From Methanomicrobia archaeon (GTDB lineage Archaea > Halobacteriota > Syntropharchaeia > Alkanophagales > Methanospirareceae): 59,120 bases of DNA. A program made the position numbers and the translations under genes. Of this stretch, positions 27,004 through 36,469 are shown in pieces. The DNA lies in contig JAFGHB010000076.1 of the NCBI GenBank assembly GCA_016930255.1, positions 1-59,120 of the forward strand, given 5' to 3'. Every line of letters starts with the position of its first letter. The stretch's first letter is position 1. The notes below the pieces were generated by a model. The model searched no databases, was not told the DNA's origin, and saw only the letters and a list, made by a program, of their open reading frames with translations.

Positions 27004-27820
27004 AGGAAATATGATCTTCGTCAAGTTAGGTGGGTCGCTCATTACTGAGAAGAACGCACCTTACACGATCAACTACCAGGTACTAACGCGCATCATAAAG
27101 GAACTGAAAGAAGCGATCGATAACGATTCGCAGTTGCAGTTGGTACTGGGGCACGGTGGCGGGTCGTTTCCGCACCCAGTCGCTCAAGCTTTCAGAACCG
27201 CGGAAGGATTCGTCCAGGATACCAGTGTACGCGGGTTCGCACTGTGCCAAAACGCTGCATCGACATTGAACAGGATTATCGTCGATTTGATGACTGATTA
27301 CGCGATTGACGCGGTCTCGATCCAGCCGTCCGCATGCTGCGTAACTTCAGACGGTAAGATTACGGATTTCTTTACCAAACCGATAGAAGCGGCGATAGCC
27401 GCCGGACTCGTCCCCGTTGTCTTTGGCGACTGCGTATTTGATGCGGTAAAGGGCTGTTCAATCGTGTCGACGGAACAAATCTTTTCTCACTTGAGCGGCG
27501 CGCTACACCCCTCACGAGTGCTTGTGGTTGGCCTGGTTGACGGCGTTTATACCGCGGATCCGCAAAAAGATGCGAACGCACGGCTCGTTCCTACCATCAA
27601 GGTGGAACAGTTCAGCAGTGTCGAATCGTACCTCAGCGGCTCTTATTCGGTTGACGTTACCGGCGGGATGGTAACGAAAGTCAAAGAGCTGGTGGAGATC
27701 GCGAAGCAGGATATTGAATGTGAGATCTTGAGCGGCGCGTCAGGCAACATAAGAAAGGCATTGGCGGGGCAGAGAGGTCTGGGAACGCGTATAAAATCGG
27801 TCTCCACCGCAGTTGAATAA
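26990..27820 (+). CDS. Isopentenyl phosphate kinase
   Basis: This kinase phosphorylates isopentenyl phosphate to IPP in the archaeal mevalonate pathway. It belongs to the amino acid kinase fold: FVKLGGSLITEK at the N-terminus, GHGGGSFPHPVAQAF containing the catalytic-site histidine (HP pair) typical of IPKs, and GVYTADPQKD and VTGGMVTKV near the C-terminus. The ATG at 26990 overlaps the end of ubiX by 14 bases; the ATG at 27011 (MIFVKLGG) with GAAGGA just upstream is the alternative. The wider open frame from 26963 overlaps ubiX and looks spurious at its Arg-rich start. Confidence 0.9.
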   Translation: MSGREGNMIFVKLGGSLITEKNAPYTINYQVLTRIIKELKEAIDNDSQLQLVLGHGGGSFPHPVAQAFRTAEGFVQDTSVRGFALCQNAASTLNRIIVDLMTDYAIDAVSIQPSACCVTSDGKITDFFTKPIEAAIAAGLVPVVFGDCVFDAVKGCSIVSTEQIFSHLSGALHPSRVLVVGLVDGVYTADPQKDANARLVPTIKVEQFSSVESYLSGSYSVDVTGGMVTKVKELVEIAKQDIECEILSGASGNIRKALAGQRGLGTRIKSVSTAVE

Positions 27821-27857
27821 AGCTATAAAAACGAAGCGCTTAAATGAGTTACGAGAG

Positions 27858-29135
27858 ATGGAGAAGAAACGAACCCTAGCGGATTTAGCGAAGCTGTTGG
27901 AGCGGTATGATATCGTTGAGTTAGAAGATGTCACGATAAAAGGGGATATCACCTTAGAATTCGGGGCTTCGAGAGGCGTGGCGCTTCCGCCTGCGCTCGT
28001 CGAGATTCTGCGTTCCGCGTTGGGCGCTCGCGAATTGCCTGCAGCTCCTGAGGAGGCACGGATAGCCGAATTACTCCCTGCGACCTTTGAAGGTGCGCAG
28101 GCCGACTGGAGGGGGCAGATAGAAGAGGTTACCATTGGTGCTACTGCTGCGGACGGTGGCACACGGGAGCGCGCGGTAACAATCGGGGGCGAGAAAGCCT
28201 TGCAGTTCTATAATTTCGACGCGCAAATGCCACATCCACCCGTGATCTCCGTAGATTGCTTTGATATGCCCATCCCCCTGGCGAGAGCGGTACGGGGCTA
28301 TTACGAGGATGTGATGGAAGATCCGGGCGAATGGGCGAAGAAGAACGTGCACGAATTCGGTGCAGACATGGTCACAATTCATCTTATCAGCACGGATCCG
28401 ACGATCAAGGATACTCCGGCACGGGAAGCGGCAAAGACCGTAGAGGAAGTGCTGCAGGCGGTAAAAGTCCCCATCGTCATTGGCGGGTCGGGCAATCCGG
28501 AGAAAGACCCCGCGATACTCGAGGCTGCGGCTGCAGCTGCCGAGGGAGAGCGGTGCTTAATCGCATCGGCGAACCTGAACATGGACTACGAGCGAATAGC
28601 ACAAGCAGCGCAGAAATACGGGCATGTTATCCTCTCGTGGACGCAGCTGGACATAAACGCGCAGAAAACACTGAACCGGTATCTCTTCAAACTGGGCGTG
28701 CCGAGGGAAGATATCGTCATCGACCCAACCACGGCTGCACTTGGTTACGGACTGGATTATGCGTTCACGAATATAGAACGGATGAGAATAGCAGCGCTGA
28801 AGGGCGATACCGATCTGGCATTCCCTATCTCCTGTGGAATCACGAATGCATGGGGTGCGCGAGAAGCCTGGATGAAGGACTCGCCCATTAAGGAGGATTC
28901 TGATTGGGGGCCGGCGGCGTACAGGGGTCCGATTTATGAGATTATAACCGGACTGACCCTGGGTCTTGCCGGTGGCGATTTGTTTATGATGATGCATCCG
29001 AAGGCTGCGGCTGCTATCAAGGACATAACACAGATGCTGTTCGGAGCACCAGGAGAAGTTCTGGGTACGGGTGAGGGCGAGAAAAAGGAGCTGCCCAATT
29101 GGGTCTCGTGGACGGGAGGTGCGTCAAAGCAATGA
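27858..29135 (+). CDS. cdhD: ACDS, corrinoid protein delta subunit
   Basis: CdhD pairs with CdhE to form the corrinoid/Fe-S methyl-transfer part of ACDS. It has the TIM-barrel signature of the family: AVTIGGEKALQF, MPHPPVISVDCFD, the corrinoid-type block MVTIHLISTDPTIKD, PIVIGGSGNPEKDP, RCLIASANLNMDY and DPTTAALGYGLDYAF. The frame could start at TTG 27813 inside the kinase gene, but ATG 27858 gives a normal N-terminus (MEKKRTLADLAKLL). It overlaps cdhE by ATGA, implying coupled translation in equal amounts. Confidence 0.94.
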   Translation: MEKKRTLADLAKLLERYDIVELEDVTIKGDITLEFGASRGVALPPALVEILRSALGARELPAAPEEARIAELLPATFEGAQADWRGQIEEVTIGATAADGGTRERAVTIGGEKALQFYNFDAQMPHPPVISVDCFDMPIPLARAVRGYYEDVMEDPGEWAKKNVHEFGADMVTIHLISTDPTIKDTPAREAAKTVEEVLQAVKVPIVIGGSGNPEKDPAILEAAAAAAEGERCLIASANLNMDYERIAQAAQKYGHVILSWTQLDINAQKTLNRYLFKLGVPREDIVIDPTTAALGYGLDYAFTNIERMRIAALKGDTDLAFPISCGITNAWGAREAWMKDSPIKEDSDWGPAAYRGPIYEIITGLTLGLAGGDLFMMMHPKAAAAIKDITQMLFGAPGEVLGTGEGEKKELPNWVSWTGGASKQ

Positions 29136-30559
29136 AACTCAGCAGTCCAATGGAGATCTGGAAGTATCTTCCGGGCACAAATTGTGGCGACTGCGGTGAG
29201 AAGACGTGTCTGGCGTTCGCATCGCTCCTGAAAGAACGAAAGAGAACCTTGGAGGAGTGCATACCACTTCGTGAAGCTCGGTACAGCGAGAAAGCTAAAC
29301 AATTAGCGGATTTGTTAGCGCCCGAGATACGAGAAGTGGAGATCGGCGTAGGCGCCCGGGCGTTGAAACTCGGTGGTGAGGATGTTCTGCACCGGCATGA
29401 ACTCACGTTCTTCAACCGAACGGCGTTAGCTTATGATGTCTGGGACACGCTGGACGCGAACGAGTTGCGAGCGCGCGTAGAGCGAATAACGAACTGGCGT
29501 AAATTTTACGTTGGTGATTTTTTGACGGTCGATGCAATTGCGGTCCGATCGGTATCGGGCGATCCAGGCACGTTTGCGGCGTGTGTGAATGCCGTTGCTG
29601 AGTATACGGATCTACCGCTGGTGCTCTGCTCCTTTGATACAGAGGTGCTAGAAGCGGGCTTGCAAGAGGTTACGGATCGAAAGTCGCTGGTATACGCCGC
29701 GAACAACGCCAACTGGAAAGAGGTTCTGGAACTCGCACAGCGCTACAGCGTTCCTGTTACGTTATTCTCGCCAGACCTCGATAAACTCACCAGTCTCGCG
29801 ATGACGTTCTCGTCCGCCGGCGTCGAAGATATCGTACTTGATCCTGGCACGTATCCAACGGGTGAAGGGCTTGCAGGTACCTTTTCCCGATTGGTACGGC
29901 TACGGCGTGCGGGAATAGTCGAGGCAAATAAGAGCGTTGCCTATCCCTTGATGGCCGTGCCGATGACCGCATGGTTGATTTACGGTGAAGTTGAAAGCGA
30001 AGAAGACGCGCTGGATGCGTCATACTGGGAAGCAATGCTCGCAGCCATGGGCAGCATAAAATACGCGGATATACTGATTCTGCACTCGATCGAGCCGCAT
30101 TCGCTGATCGCGGAGCGGACACTTGTGGCAAATATATACACTGATCCACGCCGCCCGGTAAGCGTAGAGCCGGGCTTGCGCAAGATAGGCACGCCAACGG
30201 CTGATTCACCGCTTTTCCTCACCACTAATTTCGCGTTGACCTACTATACGGTCGAGAGCGACCTCAGCTCGAACAAAATCGATTCCTACTTGATGGTGGT
30301 TGACACTGATGGGATCGGCGTCGAAGCCTCAGTTGCCGGTGGGCAGCTCACGGCGGGACTGATAAAAGATGCTCTGGAATCGAACGAAGCGGAAAAGAAA
30401 CTACATCATAAAACCTTGGTGATCCCGGGCCTCGCAGCACGACTCTCGGGCGAGACAGAAGACGTTACCGGCTGGAACGTGCTGGTCGGTCCACGCGACA
30501 GCGGAAGAATCCCAGGCTGGATGGAAGGGAATTGGCCGCCTAAAACCGTTTCCGCGTGA
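29132..30559 (+). CDS. cdhE: ACDS, corrinoid Fe-S gamma subunit
   Basis: CdhE binds a corrinoid and one 4Fe-4S cluster and carries the methyl group between the pterin and CdhC. The cluster motif is near the N-terminus: C18, C21 and C26 in TNCGDCGEKTC, then C43 in TLEEC, in the CxxCx4Cx16C pattern. The rest is a TIM barrel and C-terminal corrinoid domain (DTDGIGVEASVAGGQL, IPGLAARLSGETED, VGPRDSGRIPG). The ATG at 29132 overlaps the cdhD stop; the extension to 29099 would lie wholly within cdhD. The length is normal for the family. Confidence 0.95.
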   Translation: MKLSSPMEIWKYLPGTNCGDCGEKTCLAFASLLKERKRTLEECIPLREARYSEKAKQLADLLAPEIREVEIGVGARALKLGGEDVLHRHELTFFNRTALAYDVWDTLDANELRARVERITNWRKFYVGDFLTVDAIAVRSVSGDPGTFAACVNAVAEYTDLPLVLCSFDTEVLEAGLQEVTDRKSLVYAANNANWKEVLELAQRYSVPVTLFSPDLDKLTSLAMTFSSAGVEDIVLDPGTYPTGEGLAGTFSRLVRLRRAGIVEANKSVAYPLMAVPMTAWLIYGEVESEEDALDASYWEAMLAAMGSIKYADILILHSIEPHSLIAERTLVANIYTDPRRPVSVEPGLRKIGTPTADSPLFLTTNFALTYYTVESDLSSNKIDSYLMVVDTDGIGVEASVAGGQLTAGLIKDALESNEAEKKLHHKTLVIPGLAARLSGETEDVTGWNVLVGPRDSGRIPGWMEGNWPPKTVSA

Positions 30560-30589
30560 GTGTTTATGTGAGAGTGAGCGTATGATAAA

Positions 30590-31132
30590 ATGACCTGGGC
30601 AGTCTGGATAACCGGTTTACCCAGCAGTGGTAAGACCGCAATAGCACGGAAAGTACGAACCATCCTCAAAGATCAGGGCGTAGCTAACGTGAGGGAGCTC
30701 GAACTTGACGAGATACGGAAGTTCATCACGCCACAGCCGACCTATTCGGATGAGGAACGGGAGATTGTTTATGCTTCGTTGGTGTACATGGCGAAGCTCC
30801 TCGTGGACTGCGGCACACCGGTTATCATAGACGCAACGGCGAATCGAAGGCGATACCGCGATAGAGCGCGTGCGGCTATACCGAAATTCGCGGAAGTGTA
30901 CGTTAAGTGCTCGTTGGAGACCTGCATGGCACGAGAACGGCGTAGAAGAGCGAGACATGCGCCTGCGGGCATTTACAAGAGGTCGCAGGAGGAAGGCGCG
31001 ACGGTACCTGGCGTGAACGTGCCGTACGAGGAACCTGTGAAGCCCGAAGTAGAGGTAGATAGCGAAACTATGACGATCAAAAAGTGCGCGGAGCGGGTGG
31101 TGGAGTTCTTACTCAACGAATATGAAACGTAA
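30590..31132 (+). CDS. Adenylylsulfate kinase-like P-loop kinase
   Basis: This 180-residue kinase resembles APS kinase (CysC). Its P-loop is GLPSSGKTA, and the late motif GVNVPYEEPVKPEVEVD corresponds to the GxDDPYExPxxPE motif of APS kinases. The usual DGD motif after strand 2 is replaced by LELDEIRKFI, and a basic stretch RERRRRARHAPAG stands where APS kinases have AxxRDPKG. The substrate could thus differ from APS. It begins 30 bases after cdhE and may be in the same transcript. No sulfate-assimilation partner is nearby. Confidence 0.72.
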   Translation: MTWAVWITGLPSSGKTAIARKVRTILKDQGVANVRELELDEIRKFITPQPTYSDEEREIVYASLVYMAKLLVDCGTPVIIDATANRRRYRDRARAAIPKFAEVYVKCSLETCMARERRRRARHAPAGIYKRSQEEGATVPGVNVPYEEPVKPEVEVDSETMTIKKCAERVVEFLLNEYET

Positions 31133-31416
31133 CAGTTTCTGACTGAATACCTTCTAGTTATCTTTTATTCCTGCCGGATTCGCTTAATCGCTCGTCAGCA
31201 ATCCCAGAATACCGCTCAAAGCTCGTCACCATCAGGTCGGGATACGAACGCATAATGACATAATAGACGGATTACTCGAGCATTCCTTCAACCATGGGAG
31301 GACAACAGGAGAACGGCAAAAACCCGCATCTTTTAAACCTCTGCTCCTTACAACAATATCATACATACGGTTATCTCATGCACAGATGAGCAAGGTGCTG
31401 AGAGGGACGCGATACT

Positions 31417-34239
31417 ATGAGATCTACAACGCAGGACTTAACGTTCAAGGAAATAGAGGAGAAGTGGCAGCGGATCTGGGAAGAGAGCAGGATATTTGAT
31501 GCGGAAATCGACCAGCGGGAAAAGTTCTTCTTGACCGTTCCGTATCCATACACTTCGGGACCGTTGCACATCGGTCATGGACGTACGTACACTATAGGGG
31601 ACATAATCGCGCGTTTCAAGCGGTTGCAGGGCTATAACGTCCTTTTCCCTATGGCGTTTCATGTTACGGGCACGCCGATCTTAGCGATCGCAGACAGCAT
31701 TGCACGGGGGGAAGCGGAGGTTGTAGAACGATTTAAAGAGTACGTCTCGATTTATGAAGATGCCGAGCGGGTTGACGCAATCGTCAAGTCCTTTGATACA
31801 CCGGAGAACGTGGCAGATTTCTTCGCGAATCGAATCTCCGAGGATTTCAAACGAATGGGGTATTCCATTGATTGGCGCAGACGGTTCAATACCACCGAGC
31901 CGCTGTACAATCGGTTCATCGAATGGCAGTTCAAGAAGCTTTATGACCGGGGCGTCATCAGGAAGGGCAAGTATCCCATTACGTATTCCTGCGAAGACGG
32001 CTGCGCGGTTGGCGAGGATGATATTGGCGAGGGAGACACCGATAAGGTCTCGATTACCGAATATACCGCGATAAAATTCAAGCTGAGTGACGAGGACGCG
32101 TACTTACTTGCCGCGACGCTGCGACCTGAGACCATCTTCGGGATCACCAACCTCTGGATAAAGCCCGAGGCAACGTATGTTCGAGCGAAGGTCGGAACTG
32201 AAGTCTGGATCGTCTCAAAGGAAGCGGCGGAGAAGCTGAGTTACCAGCGTGAGGACGTCGAGGTCTTGGACGGCGAACTGAAGGGTGACGATCTGCTGTG
32301 GCGAAATGCCCAGGAGCTTGTTGACGGCCGTGAGATTCCGATCTTCCCAGCGAGCCTCGTTGATGAAGATGTGGGCACGGGCGTGGTCTATTCGGTGCCT
32401 GCACATGCGCCTTATGATTACATGGGTGTGGTGGACCTGAAGAAGGCGGAAGGCATCGAAACAGAGCTCATAAAGATCATTGACATTGAGGGCTATGACT
32501 TGCCGGCGAAGGAGATCTGCGAGAAGATGCTGATAGAGAGCCAGGATGATGAGCGTCTGGAAGAAGCCACACGGATCATTTATAAGGACGAATTTTACCG
32601 TGGCGTCTTGAACGAGCGCTGCAAGGCGTTTGCGGGTATCAAGATCGCGCAGATAAAGGATGAGGTCAAGGACTGGTTAAAGGCCGAGAATATCTCTGAT
32701 ACTTTTTACGAGACGTCGCGAAAGGCGGTAACGCGCGGCGGGAGCAAGGTGATCGTGGCCGTGCTGCAGGACCAGTGGTTCATCGACTATACGCCGCAAT
32801 GGTGGAAGGATATGGGGCATAAACTCGTAGGTAGTATGACGTTCTATCCAGAGAAGTACCAGAGCTATATGCAGGACATTGTTGATTGGTTAGCGTTTAG
32901 ACCCTGCGCGCGGAAACGCGGCCTGGGCACACGGTTCCCGTTCGAAAAGGAATGGATAATCGAATCACTGAGCGATTCCACCATTTACATGGCGTTGTAC
33001 ACCATCGCGCACCTGCTCCGGGACGTGCCGGTTGATGCGTTGCAAGAGCAGTTCTTTGACTACGTGTTTCTGGGCATCGACGATCCCGAAGCCGTAGCAA
33101 ATGAGGTTCACGTTGATGCGGCCGTTTTGAAACGGCTGCGAGCGGAGTTTACCTACTGGTATCCGAACGATCAGCGGCACACGGCGCCACCGCACCTCTC
33201 TAACCATCTGGTCTTCTTCTTGATGCATCATGCCGCGATATTCCCCAAAGAATGCTGGCCACGAGCGATAACGCTGAACGAATTGATGATTCGGGAAGGG
33301 GCAAAGATCTCGAAGAGTAAGGGGAACGTCATTCCGCTGGCGCACGTCTCCGAACTCTACGGTGTGGATTTGTACCGGCTCTATTGCGCGCTCAATGCGG
33401 ATTTCGCCAGTGTGGTTAACTGGCGTGAGCAGGATACCGATGCGCTGCGGAAACGGTTCAACGCACTGGTCACGGTATTCGAGGAGAGCGCAGACGTGGA
33501 TCCGTTGCCGGAAGCCGAGTTCACGCATACCGATCGCTGGCTGCTCTCCAAGTTCTACAGCCGGTTACAGGAATCCATCGAGCGATTCGAAGGCTTTAGA
33601 ATACGCGAAGCGGGCATCAACGTGGTCTTCAACATGATGAACGACCTGAGGTATTACGAGAAGCGGGAGAGCGTGGAACGACGCAGGCGAATCGTCCGGA
33701 ACGTGCTGGACGAGTGGCTCATTATTCTCTCGCCGTTCGTGCCGCATATCTGTGAAGAGCTCTGGCACAGACGATACAACACATTTATCTCGCTGCAAAC
33801 GCTGCCGGCGATAAAAACGGAGCTTATCGACGAGCAGGTGGAGCGCGAGGAGGAGTACATGGTCTCGCTTGTGGAGGACATACAGGAGATCCTGAAGGTC
33901 GCACGGATTACACCCACTAAAATCTACCTGTATACCGCAGACACCGGAACGGAGCAGTGGAAGTGGGAGCTCTTCAAAGCGCTCAAGGACGTGCCGGATA
34001 GGGAGAAGATAAAAGAGGCGATGCAGATACGGAAGGATAAGAGCACGGTGAATTTCGTCAAGCTTTTGCTGAAGAGCAATCTCGAATACAGCGAGGTGCG
34101 TGAAGCGGAGACTCTGACACGTGAGACGGAGTACTTAAAGAAGGCGTTCGGCTGCGAGATAGGCATAAACGATGAGTACGACCCGAAGGGGAAGAAGACG
34201 TTCGCGATTCCCCTGAAGCCCGCGATTTACGTGGAGTGA
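31417..34239 (+). CDS. leuS: Leucyl-tRNA synthetase (archaeal type)
   Basis: LeuRS charges tRNA-Leu with leucine. The 940 residues show the class I signatures HIGHG (51-55) in PLHIGHGRTYTIGD and the KMSKS-type loop KISKSKGN (about 630-637), plus the CP1 editing domain (TEYTAIKFKLS, LAATLRPETIFG, GTGVVYSVPAHAPYD). The anticodon-binding and C-terminal domains follow. Length and order match archaeal/eukaryotic LeuRS. It is monocistronic, with a TATA-like CTTTTAAACC about 85 bases upstream and a hairpin with a T-tract downstream. Confidence 0.96.
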   Translation: MRSTTQDLTFKEIEEKWQRIWEESRIFDAEIDQREKFFLTVPYPYTSGPLHIGHGRTYTIGDIIARFKRLQGYNVLFPMAFHVTGTPILAIADSIARGEAEVVERFKEYVSIYEDAERVDAIVKSFDTPENVADFFANRISEDFKRMGYSIDWRRRFNTTEPLYNRFIEWQFKKLYDRGVIRKGKYPITYSCEDGCAVGEDDIGEGDTDKVSITEYTAIKFKLSDEDAYLLAATLRPETIFGITNLWIKPEATYVRAKVGTEVWIVSKEAAEKLSYQREDVEVLDGELKGDDLLWRNAQELVDGREIPIFPASLVDEDVGTGVVYSVPAHAPYDYMGVVDLKKAEGIETELIKIIDIEGYDLPAKEICEKMLIESQDDERLEEATRIIYKDEFYRGVLNERCKAFAGIKIAQIKDEVKDWLKAENISDTFYETSRKAVTRGGSKVIVAVLQDQWFIDYTPQWWKDMGHKLVGSMTFYPEKYQSYMQDIVDWLAFRPCARKRGLGTRFPFEKEWIIESLSDSTIYMALYTIAHLLRDVPVDALQEQFFDYVFLGIDDPEAVANEVHVDAAVLKRLRAEFTYWYPNDQRHTAPPHLSNHLVFFLMHHAAIFPKECWPRAITLNELMIREGAKISKSKGNVIPLAHVSELYGVDLYRLYCALNADFASVVNWREQDTDALRKRFNALVTVFEESADVDPLPEAEFTHTDRWLLSKFYSRLQESIERFEGFRIREAGINVVFNMMNDLRYYEKRESVERRRRIVRNVLDEWLIILSPFVPHICEELWHRRYNTFISLQTLPAIKTELIDEQVEREEEYMVSLVEDIQEILKVARITPTKIYLYTADTGTEQWKWELFKALKDVPDREKIKEAMQIRKDKSTVNFVKLLLKSNLEYSEVREAETLTRETEYLKKAFGCEIGINDEYDPKGKKTFAIPLKPAIYVE

Positions 34240-34308
34240 ACGGGTTAGGCCTGAGAATCCTGTAACGCTCGGGTATTGTTCCATCCTCTCGAAGGCAAAT
34301 TACTGAAG

Positions 34309-34360
34309 GCACCGACCGAAATAGCGTAAGCTACTTTTAGTGTCGGCGCGAAGGTTTTTT
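34309..34360 (+). terminator. Terminator-like hairpin after leuS
   Basis: GCACCGAC at 34309-34316 can pair with GTCGGCGC at 34342-34349 (one mismatch), with an inner TAGC/GCTA stem, and is followed by GAAGG and six T residues at 34355-34360. It lies about 70 bases after the leuS stop and before the next promoter. Confidence 0.5.
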
Positions 34361-34389
34361 AAGTAACTTCGGATAATTTATTCTACGCC

Positions 34390-35418
34390 ATGGATAAACC
34401 GCCTTCATGCAGGCCAACAAGTTGGTGGCAGGCGTTTCGCTATCATTTCGTGCCGCCGAGCATTTTCCCCGCTACGATCGGCGCGCTGGTCAGTTGGGCT
34501 GTCATCCATACGTTTTCGCTCTGGTATTTCTTCCTGGTTCTCGTTGGCGTCACTATCAATCATATTGCATTGAATATGACCGATGACTATTTCGACTTTA
34601 AATATTCCGTTGATCAGCTAAAGCCCGGCGAGAAGAACCCGTATACCGGCGGCAGCGGCACACTTACCAGCGGGTTGATCGCGCCCCCCGACATGTTCAG
34701 AGCGTTTACACTGCTCTATCTCATTGTTGCCGCCATCGGCATTTATCTCGGGATCGTACGAGGACTTCTCGTTGTGTTGTTTGGATCCATCGGCGTTTTT
34801 TGCTCTATCTGTTACACGGCACCCCCAATCAAGTTCTCGCACCGTTGCCTGGGCGAACTGGGATTGCTCCTCAACTTCGGGCCCATCATTGGCCTCGGCG
34901 CCTATTTTGTGCAAGCCCAGCAGTTGAGTACCGAGTCGTTATTAGCAACACTGCCCTGCGGCATCATGCTCTTCTCGATGATTATCATCAATGAAATCCC
35001 GGACCTCGAAGAGGACAAGCAGGCAGGAAAGATAACGCTCGTCGCGCGGTATGGAACGCAAACAGGCATTAAGCTCTATGTGGGAAGCTGGGCTGCGACG
35101 TATCTCGTGATCGTACTGGGTGCAGCGTTTCACGTGCTATCCCCCTTCATGGTAATTGTACTCCTCTCGTTTCCCTTGACCTACCGATCAATAAAGAGTC
35201 TGTTTACGCACTATGACGATCCACGAGCGATGGCGCCGGCAAACCTGGACATGATACGGGCGCACAGTGTCACCTCATTATTGATCATTAGTGCGTACGC
35301 CCTCGAAGGGCTCACGAACGGTGCGGATGGTATGCAACTGCTCGGTCTCCTTCTGGTCTTACTCGTTTTTTACGTACCCGCGGCGCTTTCGATATTCCGA
35401 GTTCCAAAGCCCGAATAA
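34390..35418 (+). CDS. UbiA-family prenyltransferase (MenA-like)
   Basis: This 342-residue integral membrane prenyltransferase has about eight transmembrane helices. The two Asp-rich motifs of the UbiA family are present: NMTDDYFD (residues 62-69), followed by the Tyr/Gly segment KNPYTGGSGTL, and NEIPDLEEDKQAG near 205. That combination is closest to 1,4-dihydroxy-2-naphthoate (menaquinone) or related aromatic prenyltransferases; the acceptor is not certain. It faces, tail to tail, a tocopherol-cyclase-like gene, so both may act on a prenylated aromatic such as a quinone. Confidence 0.85.
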   Translation: MDKPPSCRPTSWWQAFRYHFVPPSIFPATIGALVSWAVIHTFSLWYFFLVLVGVTINHIALNMTDDYFDFKYSVDQLKPGEKNPYTGGSGTLTSGLIAPPDMFRAFTLLYLIVAAIGIYLGIVRGLLVVLFGSIGVFCSICYTAPPIKFSHRCLGELGLLLNFGPIIGLGAYFVQAQQLSTESLLATLPCGIMLFSMIIINEIPDLEEDKQAGKITLVARYGTQTGIKLYVGSWAATYLVIVLGAAFHVLSPFMVIVLLSFPLTYRSIKSLFTHYDDPRAMAPANLDMIRAHSVTSLLIISAYALEGLTNGADGMQLLGLLLVLLVFYVPAALSIFRVPKPE

Positions 35419-35443
35419 GCAGCCCTTTCGTAGACAGCGAGAT

Positions 35444-36469
35444 TTATTTAGTCAGATCGTGGAAGAGCTCATCGGTATCGTCCATAATTTCCAGACCGGC
35501 GTTCCTGCCGCGATCTTCAAAAAGCAGTCGATTCCCACCGCTCGTCTTCTCGTACACTTTCAGGTTTATTGTTGACGTGAGACTTTCAAAGGTGTTATGC
35601 GTCATTGTGCCCTCATGGGGACTTTTGAGTGCCCATACGCGGCCCTGTATCGCTTCAATATCGGCTTTGAAATGCCGGTCTTCGAGGGTGATTCGCACGA
35701 GGTTTCGTTCTGTTTTTTCGAACTGTGTTATTCGAGCGCCGGCATAGGTCGCGAACGTGTAAAAACGACCGTTATACCTGAGGAGTCCGGCAAAGCCAGA
35801 GAAATTCGTGTGCAACCACGGTATTCGAGCAAGTGCAAGCATAAAGGATATTCCTTCGTCCGTAAAATGATTCGACTGCATCCAGATGTAGGAGCTGGGG
35901 AAGCTGTGCCCCCAATCTTTCTCGATGTAGCCTTTTCCGTTATCGAACGCTATCTGCTCACCGTCGATTTCTAAGGTGCCCCGGAGTGTGTGGTTCATGC
36001 TTACGATACCGTGTTTACACTGCATGAAGGGAACGAAAGAACCCCAGCCCATAAGTCCAGGCGCGAAGAATCGCTTGGGATACGAGATGACGTTCTCGAA
36101 GTGTAGCTCGCCGCGAATGCTCTGCCCTGATTGATCGAGGTCCACGGTGAGCGACGCGGTAGAGAACTGGTTTTTCCCGATGGTTACGGCGAAGTTCCGG
36201 GACGACGGAATGAAGGCAGCAACGGGGAACGTGAAGTACTCGAAGTCGCCGGTTTTACCGTTAAAAACCTGGATGAACGCGTGTGAGTTCTCTTTATCCT
36301 TGCCAAGCGAGATCCCCGGAATAACGGCGAGTATATGCGCTTCAGCGGTATCGACGAGCTTGAAGTACCAGCCCTCAAAATAGTTCTTATACGTTTTCTT
36401 ACCCTGAAACAGCTCGGGGTTCCATATCTTTCGAAGGTTTGCGAGTACCATAGGGTTCGGTTTGTTCAC
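35444..36469 (-). CDS. Tocopherol cyclase-like protein
   Basis: The 341 residues contain the segments that define the tocopherol cyclase-like family: KNYFEGWYFKLVD near the N-terminus, AVIPGISLGKD, and GKGYIEKDWGHSFPSSYIWM with the Lys-Asp-Trp-Gly core, followed by beta-rich segments. Characterised relatives (plant and cyanobacterial VTE1) close the chromanol ring on a prenylated hydroquinone. There is no signal peptide. The gene ends 25 bases from the end of a UbiA prenyltransferase on the opposite strand. The actual substrate is unknown; quinone or hydroxylated lipid modification is inferred. Confidence 0.72.
   Translation of the reverse strand: MNKPNPMVLANLRKIWNPELFQGKKTYKNYFEGWYFKLVDTAEAHILAVIPGISLGKDKENSHAFIQVFNGKTGDFEYFTFPVAAFIPSSRNFAVTIGKNQFSTASLTVDLDQSGQSIRGELHFENVISYPKRFFAPGLMGWGSFVPFMQCKHGIVSMNHTLRGTLEIDGEQIAFDNGKGYIEKDWGHSFPSSYIWMQSNHFTDEGISFMLALARIPWLHTNFSGFAGLLRYNGRFYTFATYAGARITQFEKTERNLVRITLEDRHFKADIEAIQGRVWALKSPHEGTMTHNTFESLTSTINLKVYEKTSGGNRLLFEDRGRNAGLEIMDDTDELFHDLTK

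Noticed and set aside
31133-31416. Small minus-strand ORF (about 31 codons, MRSYPDLMVTSFERYSG) between the APS-kinase-like gene and leuS
   Set aside because: No ribosome site, no motif and too short to support; the region also holds the leuS promoter.
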